DNA of 64,000 nucleotides from Azospirillum halopraeferens DSM 3675. Its GTDB lineage: Bacteria; Pseudomonadota; Alphaproteobacteria; Azospirillales; Azospirillaceae. Each line of letters begins with the position of its first letter. The first letter of the stretch is position 1. Of this stretch, positions 10,767 to 19,452 are shown piece by piece. Where the stretch lies: the NCBI RefSeq assembly GCF_000429625.1, contig NZ_AUCF01000004.1:248001-312000 (forward strand), read 5' to 3'. The notes under the pieces were generated by a model, which had not been told where the DNA came from, searched no databases, and saw only the letters and a list, made by a program, of their open reading frames with translations. The position numbers were made by a program, and so were the translations under genes.

Positions 10767-10983
10767 TAACCGAGTTCCGTCCTCCCACATAGGTCTCACT
10801 CCCGACCACTCCCCGCACCAACCGGCCGGCCCAAGGGGCCATCGGCCGACGCAATTCCTGCGGACCGCCGCCGATTCCGGCGGCCGGGAGCCTGAACCCG
10901 CCCGACGCCGGCACGATGGATGCCGCGGCGGACATGCGAACGCGGGCCGCGCCGGGCGCGGACCGCACGGGAGAGCACGAGAC

Positions 10984-12309
10984 TTGGCACATCGCATCGA
11001 CGCACACCCGGCGCCCGCCCCGCGGGGCCGCGCCATCGTTCTTCACCCCGTCCTGCCGTCCGCGGCGCAGTCCGCGCGCGCGCCGGACGCCCGCCTCCGC
11101 GAGGCGTGCGGCCTGGCGGCGGCCATCGACCTGGACATCGCGCACGCCGCCGTGGTGCGCGTCGACCGGCCGCGCCCGGCCACCCTTCTGGGAACCGGTG
11201 CCGTGGAGCGCTTTGCCGCCGTGGTGGCCGACGCGCGCGCGGCCGGCGCGGCCATCGACCTGGTGGTCGTCGACCACGCGCTCTCGCCGGTGCAGCAGCG
11301 CAACCTGGAAAAGGCGTTCGACGCCAAGGTGATCGACCGCACCGGCCTGATCCTGGAGATCTTCGGCGCGCGGGCACGCACCCACGAGGGCAAGCTCCAG
11401 GTGGAGCTGGCGGCGCTCAGCTACCAGAAGTCCCGCCTGGTGCGGTCGTGGACCCACCTGGAGCGCCAGCGCGGCGGCTTCGGCTTTCTGGGCGGTCCGG
11501 GCGAAAGCCAGCTTGAGGTGGACCGCCGCCTGATCGGCGACCGCATCGTGAAGATCCGCAAGGAGCTGGAGGAGGTGCGGCGCACCCGCGGCCTGCACCG
11601 CACGGCGCGCGCCCGGGTGCCTTACCCGGTGGTCGTCCTGGTCGGCTACACCAACGCCGGCAAATCGACCCTGTTCAACCGGCTGGCCGGGGCCGACGTG
11701 GTGGCGCGCGACCAGCTTTTCGCCACGCTCGACCCGACCATGCGCGCGGTGGCGTTGCCGACCGGGCGCACGGTGATCCTGTCGGACACGGTGGGGTTCA
11801 TCTCCGACCTGCCCACCCACCTGGTGGCCGCGTTCCGCGCCACGCTGGAGGAGGTGCAGTCGGCCGACGTGATCCTGCACGTGCACGACGCGGCCCATCC
11901 CGACGCCGACGCCCAGCGGGCCGACGTGGAGGGGGTGCTGCGCGACCTTGGCATCGACCCGCAGCGCGACCCGCGGGTGGTCGAGGTTGCCAACAAGATC
12001 GACCTGCTGGACGGCGACGCCGGCCGGGCCGCGGCCGACCGGGCCGCGCGCGCCGGCGGGTGCGCCCTGTCGGCGGCGACCGGCGAGGGGCTCGACGCCC
12101 TGGTGCGGCTGCTGGACGGCCGCATGACGGCGGACCGCCGGGTGGTGGCGATCGACGTGGACCTGACGGACGGCGCCACGCTCGCCCGGGTCTACGCCAG
12201 CGGCGAGGTGCTGGAGCGGCACGACGACGACCGTCTCGCCCATTTGCAGGTGGCGATCGGGCCGGCCGGCCTGGCCCGGCTGTCCCGCCGCGGTGCGGTG
12301 GCGGCATGA
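10984..12309 (+). CDS. hflX: Ribosome-associated GTPase HflX
   Basis: GTPase of 441 residues that binds the 50S subunit and splits stalled ribosomes under heat or other stress. The N-terminal HflX domain (about 20-190) is followed by the G domain with G1 GYTNAGKSTLFN, G3 DTVGF and G4 NKID. TTG at 10984 is taken as the start because a GGGAGA site stands about 8 bases upstream. No hfq gene precedes it, unlike in many proteobacteria. The next small gene follows after 20 bases. Confidence 0.92.
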   Translation: MAHRIDAHPAPAPRGRAIVLHPVLPSAAQSARAPDARLREACGLAAAIDLDIAHAAVVRVDRPRPATLLGTGAVERFAAVVADARAAGAAIDLVVVDHALSPVQQRNLEKAFDAKVIDRTGLILEIFGARARTHEGKLQVELAALSYQKSRLVRSWTHLERQRGGFGFLGGPGESQLEVDRRLIGDRIVKIRKELEEVRRTRGLHRTARARVPYPVVVLVGYTNAGKSTLFNRLAGADVVARDQLFATLDPTMRAVALPTGRTVILSDTVGFISDLPTHLVAAFRATLEEVQSADVILHVHDAAHPDADAQRADVEGVLRDLGIDPQRDPRVVEVANKIDLLDGDAGRAAADRAARAGGCALSAATGEGLDALVRLLDGRMTADRRVVAIDVDLTDGATLARVYASGEVLERHDDDRLAHLQVAIGPAGLARLSRRGAVAA

Positions 12310-12329
12310 GAGGAGGAGAGGAGGGAGAG

Positions 12330-12662
12330 ATGGCCGACTATGGCAACGACGATCGCCTGAGCTTTCCGGGCATGCTCGACCCCGTGCTGGCGGCGGCGGG
12401 CGAGGACGACGCGACGCTGGACGATGCCGTCAACGCCGTGGCCGAGGCGATGGCGGACAGCGGCACCCTCGTCCTCGACGCCACCGGCGCCCCGGCCCGC
12501 GGCGCCAGCGACGAGGACGCGGTGCTGAACCTGCTCGACACCTACGTGCGCGTCCTGCTGCACCTGGGCGAGCTGGAGGAGGCGGCGGAGATCGGCGAGC
12601 TGATGGAGCGGGTGCGCGCCCTCAGCCTGCGCCGCAAGCGGCGCGGTTTCCGGGCGGCCTGA
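12330..12662 (+). CDS. Conserved-looking small acidic protein, unknown
   Basis: 110 residues, not recognised. The N-terminal two thirds are acidic and alanine-rich with predicted helices; the C terminus is basic (LSLRRKRRGF). A very strong purine-rich ribosome site (AGGAGAGGAGGGAGAG) precedes the ATG, and the gene starts 20 bases after hflX, so it is probably in the same transcript. The helical, charged composition resembles small ribosome- or chaperone-associated proteins, but that is only an impression. Confidence 0.7.
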   Translation: MADYGNDDRLSFPGMLDPVLAAAGEDDATLDDAVNAVAEAMADSGTLVLDATGAPARGASDEDAVLNLLDTYVRVLLHLGELEEAAEIGELMERVRALSLRRKRRGFRAA

Positions 12663-12710
12663 GGAAACCCCGGGCCGCCGGCGGTGTTTCATCGGCGGGA
12701 GGTGCGCACC

Positions 12711-12887
12711 ATGAAAGCCTTTTCGTCCGCCCTGGCCTTCTATCTCGTCGCCGCGGTCCTGACGGGCCTGGCGTTCGAGTACCTGTTCTCCGTCTCGGCG
12801 ATCGACGCCTTCTCGCTCAACAGCGTGCGCGTCGAAGACCACCCGCCCTCCCTACCGCACGCCGGCGGGGGCGGCCGGTCCGATTGA
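12711..12887 (+). CDS. Small membrane or secreted protein, unknown
   Basis: 58 residues. Residues 1-27 (MKAFSSALAFYLVAAVLTGL onward) are a single hydrophobic helix that could be a membrane anchor or a signal peptide; the tail is polar and ends in a glycine run. A GGGAGG site lies 7 bases before the ATG. Its 3' end overlaps the opposing small frame by 36 bases. Confidence 0.5.
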   Translation: MKAFSSALAFYLVAAVLTGLAFEYLFSVSAIDAFSLNSVRVEDHPPSLPHAGGGGRSD

Positions 12888-13178
12888 GGCGCCGCCCGCG
12901 GGCGGGGGTGAGCGACCGGGCGCCCGGTCCAAGGGGATGGCGCGCGCGGCGGCGATGCGCCCCGGATGGCGGGCATATTCGATCTGCGGCGGGCGGGATG
13001 GAGCGACGCCGGCCGACTCGGCCGGACCGCGGGCCGTGACGGCGCGATGCTCGCGGAAGAGGGGGACCGGGAACGCTTCCGTCTCGCCGCTCGCCGGACG
13101 CGCCTTCACGGCCTCGGCGTCGGCCATGTCCCAGGCGTCGGCCGCCGACTCGGCCGGTGCTTCAACCGCCGCCGTCAT
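12852..13178 (-). CDS. Hypothetical 108-residue protein
   Basis: Not recognised. Third codon positions in this minus-strand frame are strongly G/C-biased, as in real genes here, which is the main support. The product is alanine/proline-rich with no membrane segment. The ribosome site is poor and the 3' end overlaps the opposing small gene. The upstream end abuts the left copy of the island-flanking repeat, so its promoter region may have been disturbed by that element. Confidence 0.4.
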   Translation of the reverse strand: MTAAVEAPAESAADAWDMADAEAVKARPASGETEAFPVPLFREHRAVTARGPAESAGVAPSRPPQIEYARHPGRIAAARAIPLDRAPGRSPPPAGGASIGPAAPAGVR

Positions 13179-13220
13179 GCGGTGGTCATCCCCCGATGGC
13201 GGCTACCTGCCCGGATGTTG

Positions 13221-13495
13221 CGCCCCGGTTTCATGGTCCGTATGGAAAAACAGTGGCTTGGGCGAGGGGCTGTAACACGCTGATATGATCGTCTTTGCCT
13301 TTCCGGACTGCGTCCGGTGACTCAGGCTGGGGTTTCTCCATTGGGGTGGGCGTTCGGACATCCGTCCGCCAATCGGTCTGTCCGGAAAGCCGTCGTCGGC
13401 GCGGGATTGCGGACAGGATGGGGTTCGGCCGTCGAATGGCCGATTCGCAGACTTGGGGAGTATCCGGATGTCGGCTTTGCGCCAGAAGCGGACGC
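13221..13495 (+). repeat. Left copy of island-flanking inverted repeat
   Basis: About 275 bases that match, with scattered substitutions and small gaps, the reverse complement of 18025-18321. Shared blocks include GGTTTCATGGTC, CTTTGCCTTTCCGGACTGCG, CCAATCGGTCTGTCCGGAAA and GGATGTCGGCTTTGCGCCAG. No protein with family features is encoded; several short open frames fall inside it. The two copies bracket the low-GC island. Confidence 0.85.
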
Positions 13496-13805
13496 TCATC
13501 TGGAGTGAGGAAGCATGACGTTCGCTGGAGGGATGGCCTCTCTGCCGTGCTCCAGCCTCGCCCCATGTCATTTCGTGGCGTGCTGATCGCAGACACGATT
13601 CAAGAGAAACAAGGCATTGTCAAAAGCGGATATTAGCCCAAGGGAGTGCGGGGTGGGGCGTGGGCGAGCACCGATGGAGCATTCCATTATCGGCACGCCA
13701 GATGGGTTGTGGCACTTGATCGGCTCGTTAATTTAGGCGAGCATTTTGTTTGCGACGAGCCCGTGCTTATTGCATATTTTGGTGGACGCATAAGGGGGGA
13801 GGATA
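13496..13805. other. Intergenic stretch, left end of the low-GC island
   Basis: 310 bases with no convincing gene. Base composition drops from about 13570 onward. AT-rich patches at 13731-13750 and 13767-13780 (a TTGTTT and a TTATTGCATATTTT stretch) are the most likely promoter zone for the next gene, but no hexamer pair with good spacing was found. Confidence 0.5.
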
Positions 13806-14690
13806 ATGGAAGTCGAAGGGCGTGAGGCATCGCTTATCCGAGCTGGTGCCGAAGCGATTGGGCAATGGCGCCGAGAAAATCCAGGCGGGATTATCGCCGC
13901 CGAACGCGTTATGGTGGCCGACCTTGACCTGTCCGGCGCGGACCTTTCCGCAGCCAACCTCGCCGGTGGACGCTTCGCGCGCTGTGATCTTCGCCATGTG
14001 AGCTTTGCGGACGCGAATCTGCACGCGGTCGAATTTAATAATTGCGTGCTAGATGACGCTGAGTTCCGCGGTGCCAACCTGAGAGCGGCAAGGATCACGG
14101 CAAAGAGCCTGGACGGAGCCCGGTTTGGCGGCAGCCGGAGCCTAGGTCGTCTTGCCGAGTTCCATATTATCGATCGTGTACTACGGCCCATCCCTGTCGA
14201 TCCCAGCGCGCTGCCCTGGTACGACCGCTGGATTGGCTGGGACCGGCTGCGTTTCCTTGCGACCATCCGGATCTTTGTCCCAGCCTATACGTCGCTCACG
14301 CTGACCGTCCTCTATCTGAATGGCGTCGCCTGGTACAATTCCGCGTTCGCCTTCCTCAATGCGGAGATCGGCGGGCAGCCCGGTATCCCGCTGCTCCCGA
14401 TCGCCACGCCGACTTGGACGCACGCGCTGGTCCTCGCCAACTTCGCGAGTCTGGCGATGGCCGCAACCTGCTTCTTGGGCTGTCCGGCCCGAGTAGCCGA
14501 GTTCAGCCGTGAGCGGTGGCTGAACGAGTTCCAGCAACCTGAGATCCTCTATGACTTCGCAACGTGGCAGAGGCCGCTGATACGCACGTTGTGCGCTAGC
14601 GCGTTGCTGGTCGGCGGACTATTGAGCACCTTCCTGCTTGGCCAGGGAGTCCTCCAACAAGTGGCCTTCATTATTCGCCATATTGGCTAA
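13806..14690 (+). CDS. Pentapeptide-repeat protein with C-terminal membrane segments
   Basis: 294 residues. Residues 8-30 resemble the short helical cap seen on many pentapeptide proteins (QWRRENPG). Residues 39-108 are about 14 A(D/N)LXX-type pentapeptides (ADLDLSGADLSAANL and on), which fold as a right-handed quadrilateral beta-helix. Residues 151-174, 206-225 and 260-288 are hydrophobic and predicted to cross the membrane. GGGGGAGG stands 4 bases before the ATG. It ends 12 bases before the NACHT gene on the same strand, so the two are one operon. Codon use is less GC-biased than in the neighbours. The likely role is a membrane-located sensor or effector for the NTPase; no enzymatic motif was seen. 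Confidence 0.85.
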   Translation: MEVEGREASLIRAGAEAIGQWRRENPGGIIAAERVMVADLDLSGADLSAANLAGGRFARCDLRHVSFADANLHAVEFNNCVLDDAEFRGANLRAARITAKSLDGARFGGSRSLGRLAEFHIIDRVLRPIPVDPSALPWYDRWIGWDRLRFLATIRIFVPAYTSLTLTVLYLNGVAWYNSAFAFLNAEIGGQPGIPLLPIATPTWTHALVLANFASLAMAATCFLGCPARVAEFSRERWLNEFQQPEILYDFATWQRPLIRTLCASALLVGGLLSTFLLGQGVLQQVAFIIRHIG

Positions 14691-14702
14691 GCGGGATTTG
14701 CC

Positions 14703-17700
14703 ATGCCGTTCAGGTTCAATCCACAGACTATTATCGGGGTCGTTGACGAGAAGCTCACCAACAAGCCCGAGCTCCGCGCGGATGTGCGGACACTCGCAGT
14801 GGTGATGCAGACCGTTTCCCATATCCAGCCTGCCGACTGCGACTCCGCAAGCTTCAAGCGTAAGTTGCAGGAAGCTGTCGTAGCAGCAATATCTGCGGCT
14901 GGTCGCTTGCTCGACAATGCGTCCGTCTCCGCCCTGCAGGCGTCGAGCATCACCCCGCTTGACCGGTTCGCGATTCTCCACTTCGCGTCGGTGCAACGTG
15001 CACTACTCCGGGGCTTGGATAGCGTCGCAGGCAAGACCGATTATGAAGCCGACAAGACCGGTACGGAGGGCAGCATACGGTCGCATGGCTCGCGGTCACT
15101 CCGTGAGGATATCCAGCGGACGATGGAACTCGTCATGGGGCTGGACGTTCCCTACACGCTTGCGGTCAACCCAGCATCGCAGCTCGGCAGCTATTACGAG
15201 GAGCAGGTCCGCGCCTTCTCGACCCTAATCGGGCTTCTGCGCGGCGGCTGGAGAGGCGCCAGCGAGTTCAGCAAGTCCATCGAGGTCGCAATGCGCGACT
15301 ATAACGCCTGGGCATCAAGCCGCACAGATGCCGCAGAGGCAGTCCGGTCTTATCTGAATTATGAGCAGCAGCAGGCCCAACGCAACATTGTCGCGGACGA
15401 TGTGCGCGGGCTTTCCCTTGCCCTCCAGAACTGGCTGCGCGCAAACGACACGCTGAGCGAACGTCGCAAGGAGAATTGGCGGGCATACCGCGAGACGTTG
15501 TCCAAGCTCCCAGACGACAAGATCACCATGTTCGACGAGAGCTTTGGGGTTCGCAAGGTCTTCGTGCAGCCCGTCGCAACTTACAAAGTGGCCGGCGTAA
15601 AGCGCGTATCAGACGCAGCGGTCGCTGATGTGGCGGGCTTGATTGGGACGCTGATCAGTGATCGCGTCGGGGGCGACGATCTCATACTGCTAGCAGGCGG
15701 GCCGGGCTCAGGAAAGTCCACTCTGTGCCGCATCCTTGCCGCCGAGCTCGCGGCCAATGAGGAGGTGCATCCCGTCTTTTTGCGTCTTCGCCGGTTGCAG
15801 GACAGCCACGACGTTCGCGGCTTCATCGAAACCCATCTTCAGAGCCTAGGGCTGATCGACAGGGTGGCCGATCTTGCGTCGGTGCCCAATCTCGTCCTTA
15901 TTCTCGACGGCTTTGACGAGTTGGTAATGGCCAGTCGGACAAAGTTGCGGGAATTTTTCAATGCGCTGAAGGAAGACCTGTCGACCGGACCACTACGGCA
16001 CGCCAAGGCAATCGTGTCGGGACGCGACACTCTGTTTCCTAATGGGCTAGGGCTGCCGACGGGCGCGCATGTGATCTCGCTCCAGCCGTTCGACCGGAGT
16101 CGAATCGCGGCGTGGGGCGCCAAATGGCGCGAGCAGCATTCGCGCGACACCGCCAAGAGCTTCTATCCGGAGAACCTTGTCAGCGAGGATAAGGGCCGCG
16201 GTAAGAAGACTTCGCCACTTGAGCATCTCGTCTCCTGGCCTTTGACGCTGCATCTCGTGGCGCGCGCCCATACCTCTGGTTCGATCGACCTTAAAACGAA
16301 CAATGTGGATGAGGTGGAGAAAGCAGTTCTCTATCGTTCGATCGTGGCCGACACGGCGCTCCGGCAGGACGAGCAGGCCGGCGGGCGCGGTCGCCTCAAT
16401 CCGCAGCAGATGCGCAAGTTCGTCCAGGCTATTGCCTGGGAGATGTACAGCACCGGACGCGAGGCGCTCGATGTCACCGAAGGGTTGCCCATCCTGCGCT
16501 CGATCCTGCCAGAGGCGATGGAGTCAGATCTCACCGAGCTCGCCGACGTCACGATCGTCAACCAGCCGGAACTGACCAAGGGCGAGGAGACTGGGTTCGA
16601 GTTCGTCCACAAGAGCTTTTCCGAATATTTCGCCGCAGAAACGATCGCCACGAAGATCGAGGAAGTGTGCTTCCGGGTCGCACAATGGGGCGGCGAGGAG
16701 GAGACGTGGCGCATGAGCGCGAAGGAGGCTACCACCGCGCTCGCCGGCCTGTTCGCTGTCCGCCTGCTGACGGCCGAGGTCCAGGAAATGCTCGAGCCGA
16801 TGCTTGACGACTTCCTGACCTTTTTGCGCGGGCCGTCCGCGTATCCGCGTCCGACGCCTGAGTTGCTCGCGTCAAACCTCGAAAGGAAGCTTCTCCGGTT
16901 TGAGGCGCTTCTCCAAGAGTTTGCGGGCGGCGGACTGCTAAAAGACGTGACGGTGGCCACGCGCTCGAACAGGCTCGTCATCAGCGAGCTCGAGAGTTTC
17001 GGCAATTATGCTTCGGCGCTGCTCTTTATCGCGGTGGCGCTCACACACAGGCAGAATGCCTATGGCGGCAAGTCGGAACGCCGCGTACGGATCCCGCCCG
17101 CCACGCTGGTCCGGCTGCTGCATATCGTTTTGGCCGGCGAGATCCAGATAGATCGGCCCTATGCAGAGCGTGGCCTGCGGCTCATCGACGCGCGGCGGCC
17201 GGGCGGCGAGAGTACCGAGGTCCATTTCCCGCCCGTGGCACCCAGTCTGCTGGAGGATGTGCGCGGGCTGGAATCGCATCTTGAGGAGGCGATCACCGCG
17301 CTCAACAGCCAGAAGGTCGTACTGGAACTAGAGAATATTCTGCTTACCTTCGCGACGACGTTACTCGGCTCCCATGGAGATTCTATCGCCAGTTTTAGAC
17401 ATGCGCGCTACAATTATCGGTACCACCATGACGCTGGCTATAACGACTATTTGCAGCGGATCATCTCAGTACGTAGTCGGATGCGGTACGAGGACGTGCG
17501 CTATTTCGAAGAGCGCGCGGTCGACATCCTAGAGCGCCTGCGTGCGAGCCACCCCGACGCGCTGCGTCTGCGGCCTGTCGAGGAGATGATTATGCGGATA
17601 CGGGAGTTCGCCTATGAAGGCCGCCATCGCGGGATGGGCAACTTCGAACTCTATGAACGAGCCGAGGCGATGCTGCGGCATATGATCGATATGGATACAC

Positions 17701-17747
17701 GCCCGGTTAGAAGGCCCAAGATCCAGACCCGCCCAAAAGAGAGCTAG
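14703..17747 (+). CDS. NACHT/STAND-type NTPase, candidate conflict-system protein
   Basis: 1014 residues, cytoplasmic. Residues 1-290 are mostly helical and match no effector domain known to me. Residues about 325-480 are a NACHT-like module: Walker A GGPGSGKST (332-340), Walker B LVLILDGFDEL (397-407), and a sensor arginine in AIVSGRDTLFP (437-446). A helical segment follows with EFVHKSFSEYFAAE, typical after NACHT modules. The C-terminal 400 residues are helical with no recognisable LRR, WD or TPR repeats. Bacterial NACHT proteins are a known class of anti-phage sensor; the partner membrane protein upstream suggests a two-component device. Lower GC and codons such as TAT, AAT and ATT mark it as acquired. 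Confidence 0.88.
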   Translation: MPFRFNPQTIIGVVDEKLTNKPELRADVRTLAVVMQTVSHIQPADCDSASFKRKLQEAVVAAISAAGRLLDNASVSALQASSITPLDRFAILHFASVQRALLRGLDSVAGKTDYEADKTGTEGSIRSHGSRSLREDIQRTMELVMGLDVPYTLAVNPASQLGSYYEEQVRAFSTLIGLLRGGWRGASEFSKSIEVAMRDYNAWASSRTDAAEAVRSYLNYEQQQAQRNIVADDVRGLSLALQNWLRANDTLSERRKENWRAYRETLSKLPDDKITMFDESFGVRKVFVQPVATYKVAGVKRVSDAAVADVAGLIGTLISDRVGGDDLILLAGGPGSGKSTLCRILAAELAANEEVHPVFLRLRRLQDSHDVRGFIETHLQSLGLIDRVADLASVPNLVLILDGFDELVMASRTKLREFFNALKEDLSTGPLRHAKAIVSGRDTLFPNGLGLPTGAHVISLQPFDRSRIAAWGAKWREQHSRDTAKSFYPENLVSEDKGRGKKTSPLEHLVSWPLTLHLVARAHTSGSIDLKTNNVDEVEKAVLYRSIVADTALRQDEQAGGRGRLNPQQMRKFVQAIAWEMYSTGREALDVTEGLPILRSILPEAMESDLTELADVTIVNQPELTKGEETGFEFVHKSFSEYFAAETIATKIEEVCFRVAQWGGEEETWRMSAKEATTALAGLFAVRLLTAEVQEMLEPMLDDFLTFLRGPSAYPRPTPELLASNLERKLLRFEALLQEFAGGGLLKDVTVATRSNRLVISELESFGNYASALLFIAVALTHRQNAYGGKSERRVRIPPATLVRLLHIVLAGEIQIDRPYAERGLRLIDARRPGGESTEVHFPPVAPSLLEDVRGLESHLEEAITALNSQKVVLELENILLTFATTLLGSHGDSIASFRHARYNYRYHHDAGYNDYLQRIISVRSRMRYEDVRYFEERAVDILERLRASHPDALRLRPVEEMIMRIREFAYEGRHRGMGNFELYERAEAMLRHMIDMDTRPVRRPKIQTRPKES

Positions 17748-17782
17748 AGCAACATGCGTTTTATGTGAAACGCATGTTGCTC
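17747..17782 (+). terminator. Perfect hairpin at the end of the NACHT gene
   Basis: A 15-base-pair perfect stem (arms 17747-17761 and 17768-17782) with a 6-base loop begins at the last base of the stop codon and is followed by CGGCATTTTGG. It can serve as terminator for the two-gene island. Its form also resembles short palindromic intergenic repeats common in alphaproteobacteria. Confidence 0.6.
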
Positions 17783-17797
17783 CGGCATTTTGGTAGT

Positions 17798-17846
17798 AGA
17801 TCGGATTCACGCGTCAAATCGGTTCCGATTTAACGCGATCCGATCT
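17798..17846. repeat. Second palindrome downstream of the island genes
   Basis: An imperfect inverted repeat of about 22 bases per arm (AGATCGGATTCACGCG... against ...CGCGATCCGATCT) lies 15 bases after the first hairpin. Two adjacent palindromes suggest a mosaic repetitive element rather than a simple terminator. The remaining bases to 18024 hold nothing recognisable. Confidence 0.5.
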
Positions 17847-18024
17847 AGCCCGAGCCGCGCAGCGGGTCCTGGCGCCGCTCAGCCGGTAACTGCTCGGTGT
17901 CATGGCGAACGTCCCGTGTAGGTAGGATGCAAGCCGCTGTTCAGGGTAGCTTGAGCAGACGACGACTCTTTGTGCTTGACGCCGGAAAGCGGTTGGTTTT
18001 CAGAAACCCCACTTTGGTTATTCC

Positions 18025-18321
18025 AGCTCAATAGCGAAATGGCCGCTCCTGGCGCAAAGCCGACATCCGGCCGCAAGTCCCCGAATCGGCCGTTTGACGG
18101 CCGAACCCGATCCTGTCCGTAATCCCGCGCTGACGACGGCTTTCCGGACAGACCGATTGGCGGGCGGATGTCCGAACGCCACTCCGATGGAGAAACCCGA
18201 GCCTGAGCCACCGGTCGCAGTCCGGAAAGGCAAAGGGTTCTGCGCCGGGAACGATCATGTCAGAGTGATTTCAGTCCTCGTCCAAACCACTGCTTTCCCA
18301 AGCAGACCATGAAACCGGGCT
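18025..18321 (-). repeat. Right copy of island-flanking inverted repeat
   Basis: About 297 bases matching, in reverse complement, the element at 13221-13495. This copy has about 20 extra bases within the element (near 18236-18255) relative to the left copy. Short open frames here are chance. The 57 bases from here to the formate dehydrogenase stop hold no feature. Confidence 0.85.
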
Positions 18322-18378
18322 GAATCAGCACGACCATGCGTCGCTCTCGGCGGACCATGGGGGCAGGCACTCCCGGCC

Positions 18379-19452
18379 TCAATCATCCCCCGCCTGCGGC
18401 ATCCGGTCTCCCGGGATGATCCGGCCGGCGCGGCACTGTTCGTCGTACCAGCCCTTGTGGTGCTCGATGGCCCAGTTCTCGTCGACCACGCCGCGGCCCA
18501 TGGCGTCGAAGGCGCCTTCCATGCCCACCGTGCCGATGTAGATGTGGCCGAAGATCACCGCGGTCAGCACCATCGCCAGCAGGGCGTGGATGATGTGGAT
18601 GATCTGCATGCCGGCGATGCCGGTGTAATAGAACGGCGTCATCAGCAGATAGCCGGTCAGGGCCATCGCCAGGCCGCCCAGGACCACCAGCCAGAACAGC
18701 CCCTTCTGCCCGGCGTTGAAGCGACCGGACTCGGGGTGGACGGAATGACGGCTGAACAGGCCGCCGGCTTGGCGCAGCCAGATCAGGTCGGCGCGGGTGG
18801 GGATGTTGTCGCGGATCCACAGCCCCAGCATCAGCAGCAGGCCGAGCACGAAGGGCACGCTGGAGGCCATGTGCAGATACTTCGACCAGTCCGCCAGCGG
18901 CGCGAAGCTGCCGTGGCCCATGATGGGGATCAGCACGAACCGGCCGAACGTCAGCACCAACCCCGACAGCATCAGCGCGATGAACCCCAGCGCCGTCGTC
19001 CAATGGGCGAAGCGGTCGATGCTGTTGAATCGCGGCACCCAGCGGCGGGCCCGGCCGCGCTCGATCGTGATGGGGCCGCGCCAGAAATAGAACACCGCCA
19101 GTGCCGCCAGCGCGCCGAGGATGACGACGCCGCCGATCCATTGCAGCCAGTCCATGCGGAAGCCGCGCCAGTCGCGGCCCCCGGGCTGGATCAGGGTGGC
19201 GAGCGCCGGGTCGGGGATGGAAATCCGCCCCTGCACCCGCCCGTCGTGGGGGATGTAGAGCGGCACATCCGCCGGCGAGCGCACGTCCGGCGACGGCGTC
19301 TGCCCCTCCAGGCCGGGCTGTGCCGGCGCCCCTCCGCCGCCGCCGGGGGCAACGGCACCGGGGCCGCTCTGCGCGGCGGCGGGCAGGGCGAACAGCAGGG
19401 CCGTCAGCAGCAGCACCAACGGCAGCAGGCGGGCGGGGGCGAAGGGGGTCAT
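18379..19452 (-). CDS. fdhC: Formate dehydrogenase cytochrome b subunit (gamma)
   Basis: Membrane subunit that passes electrons from formate oxidation to quinone. 357 residues: a cleavable signal peptide (LLPLVLLLTALLFALPAAAQ), a periplasmic proline/glycine-rich insert of about 90 residues, then an N-terminal extra helix and the four-helix di-haem cytochrome b core. Histidines in FAHWTTALGF, IIHIIHALLAM and HIYIG are the likely haem ligands. ATGA overlap with fdhB upstream. The signal peptide plus insert are usual for the longer gamma subunits of this FDH type. Confidence 0.9.
   Translation of the reverse strand: MTPFAPARLLPLVLLLTALLFALPAAAQSGPGAVAPGGGGGAPAQPGLEGQTPSPDVRSPADVPLYIPHDGRVQGRISIPDPALATLIQPGGRDWRGFRMDWLQWIGGVVILGALAALAVFYFWRGPITIERGRARRWVPRFNSIDRFAHWTTALGFIALMLSGLVLTFGRFVLIPIMGHGSFAPLADWSKYLHMASSVPFVLGLLLMLGLWIRDNIPTRADLIWLRQAGGLFSRHSVHPESGRFNAGQKGLFWLVVLGGLAMALTGYLLMTPFYYTGIAGMQIIHIIHALLAMVLTAVIFGHIYIGTVGMEGAFDAMGRGVVDENWAIEHHKGWYDEQCRAGRIIPGDRMPQAGDD

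Noticed and set aside
13203..13636. Several 60-120 codon frames in both directions within the left repeat
   Set aside because: They track the repeat element, differ between its two copies and have no protein features; treated as non-coding.
17848..18024. tRNA or integration site next to the island
   Set aside because: No cloverleaf-compatible sequence or direct duplication could be found.
18018..18312. Short frames in the right repeat copy
   Set aside because: Same reason; reading frames are not preserved relative to the left copy.
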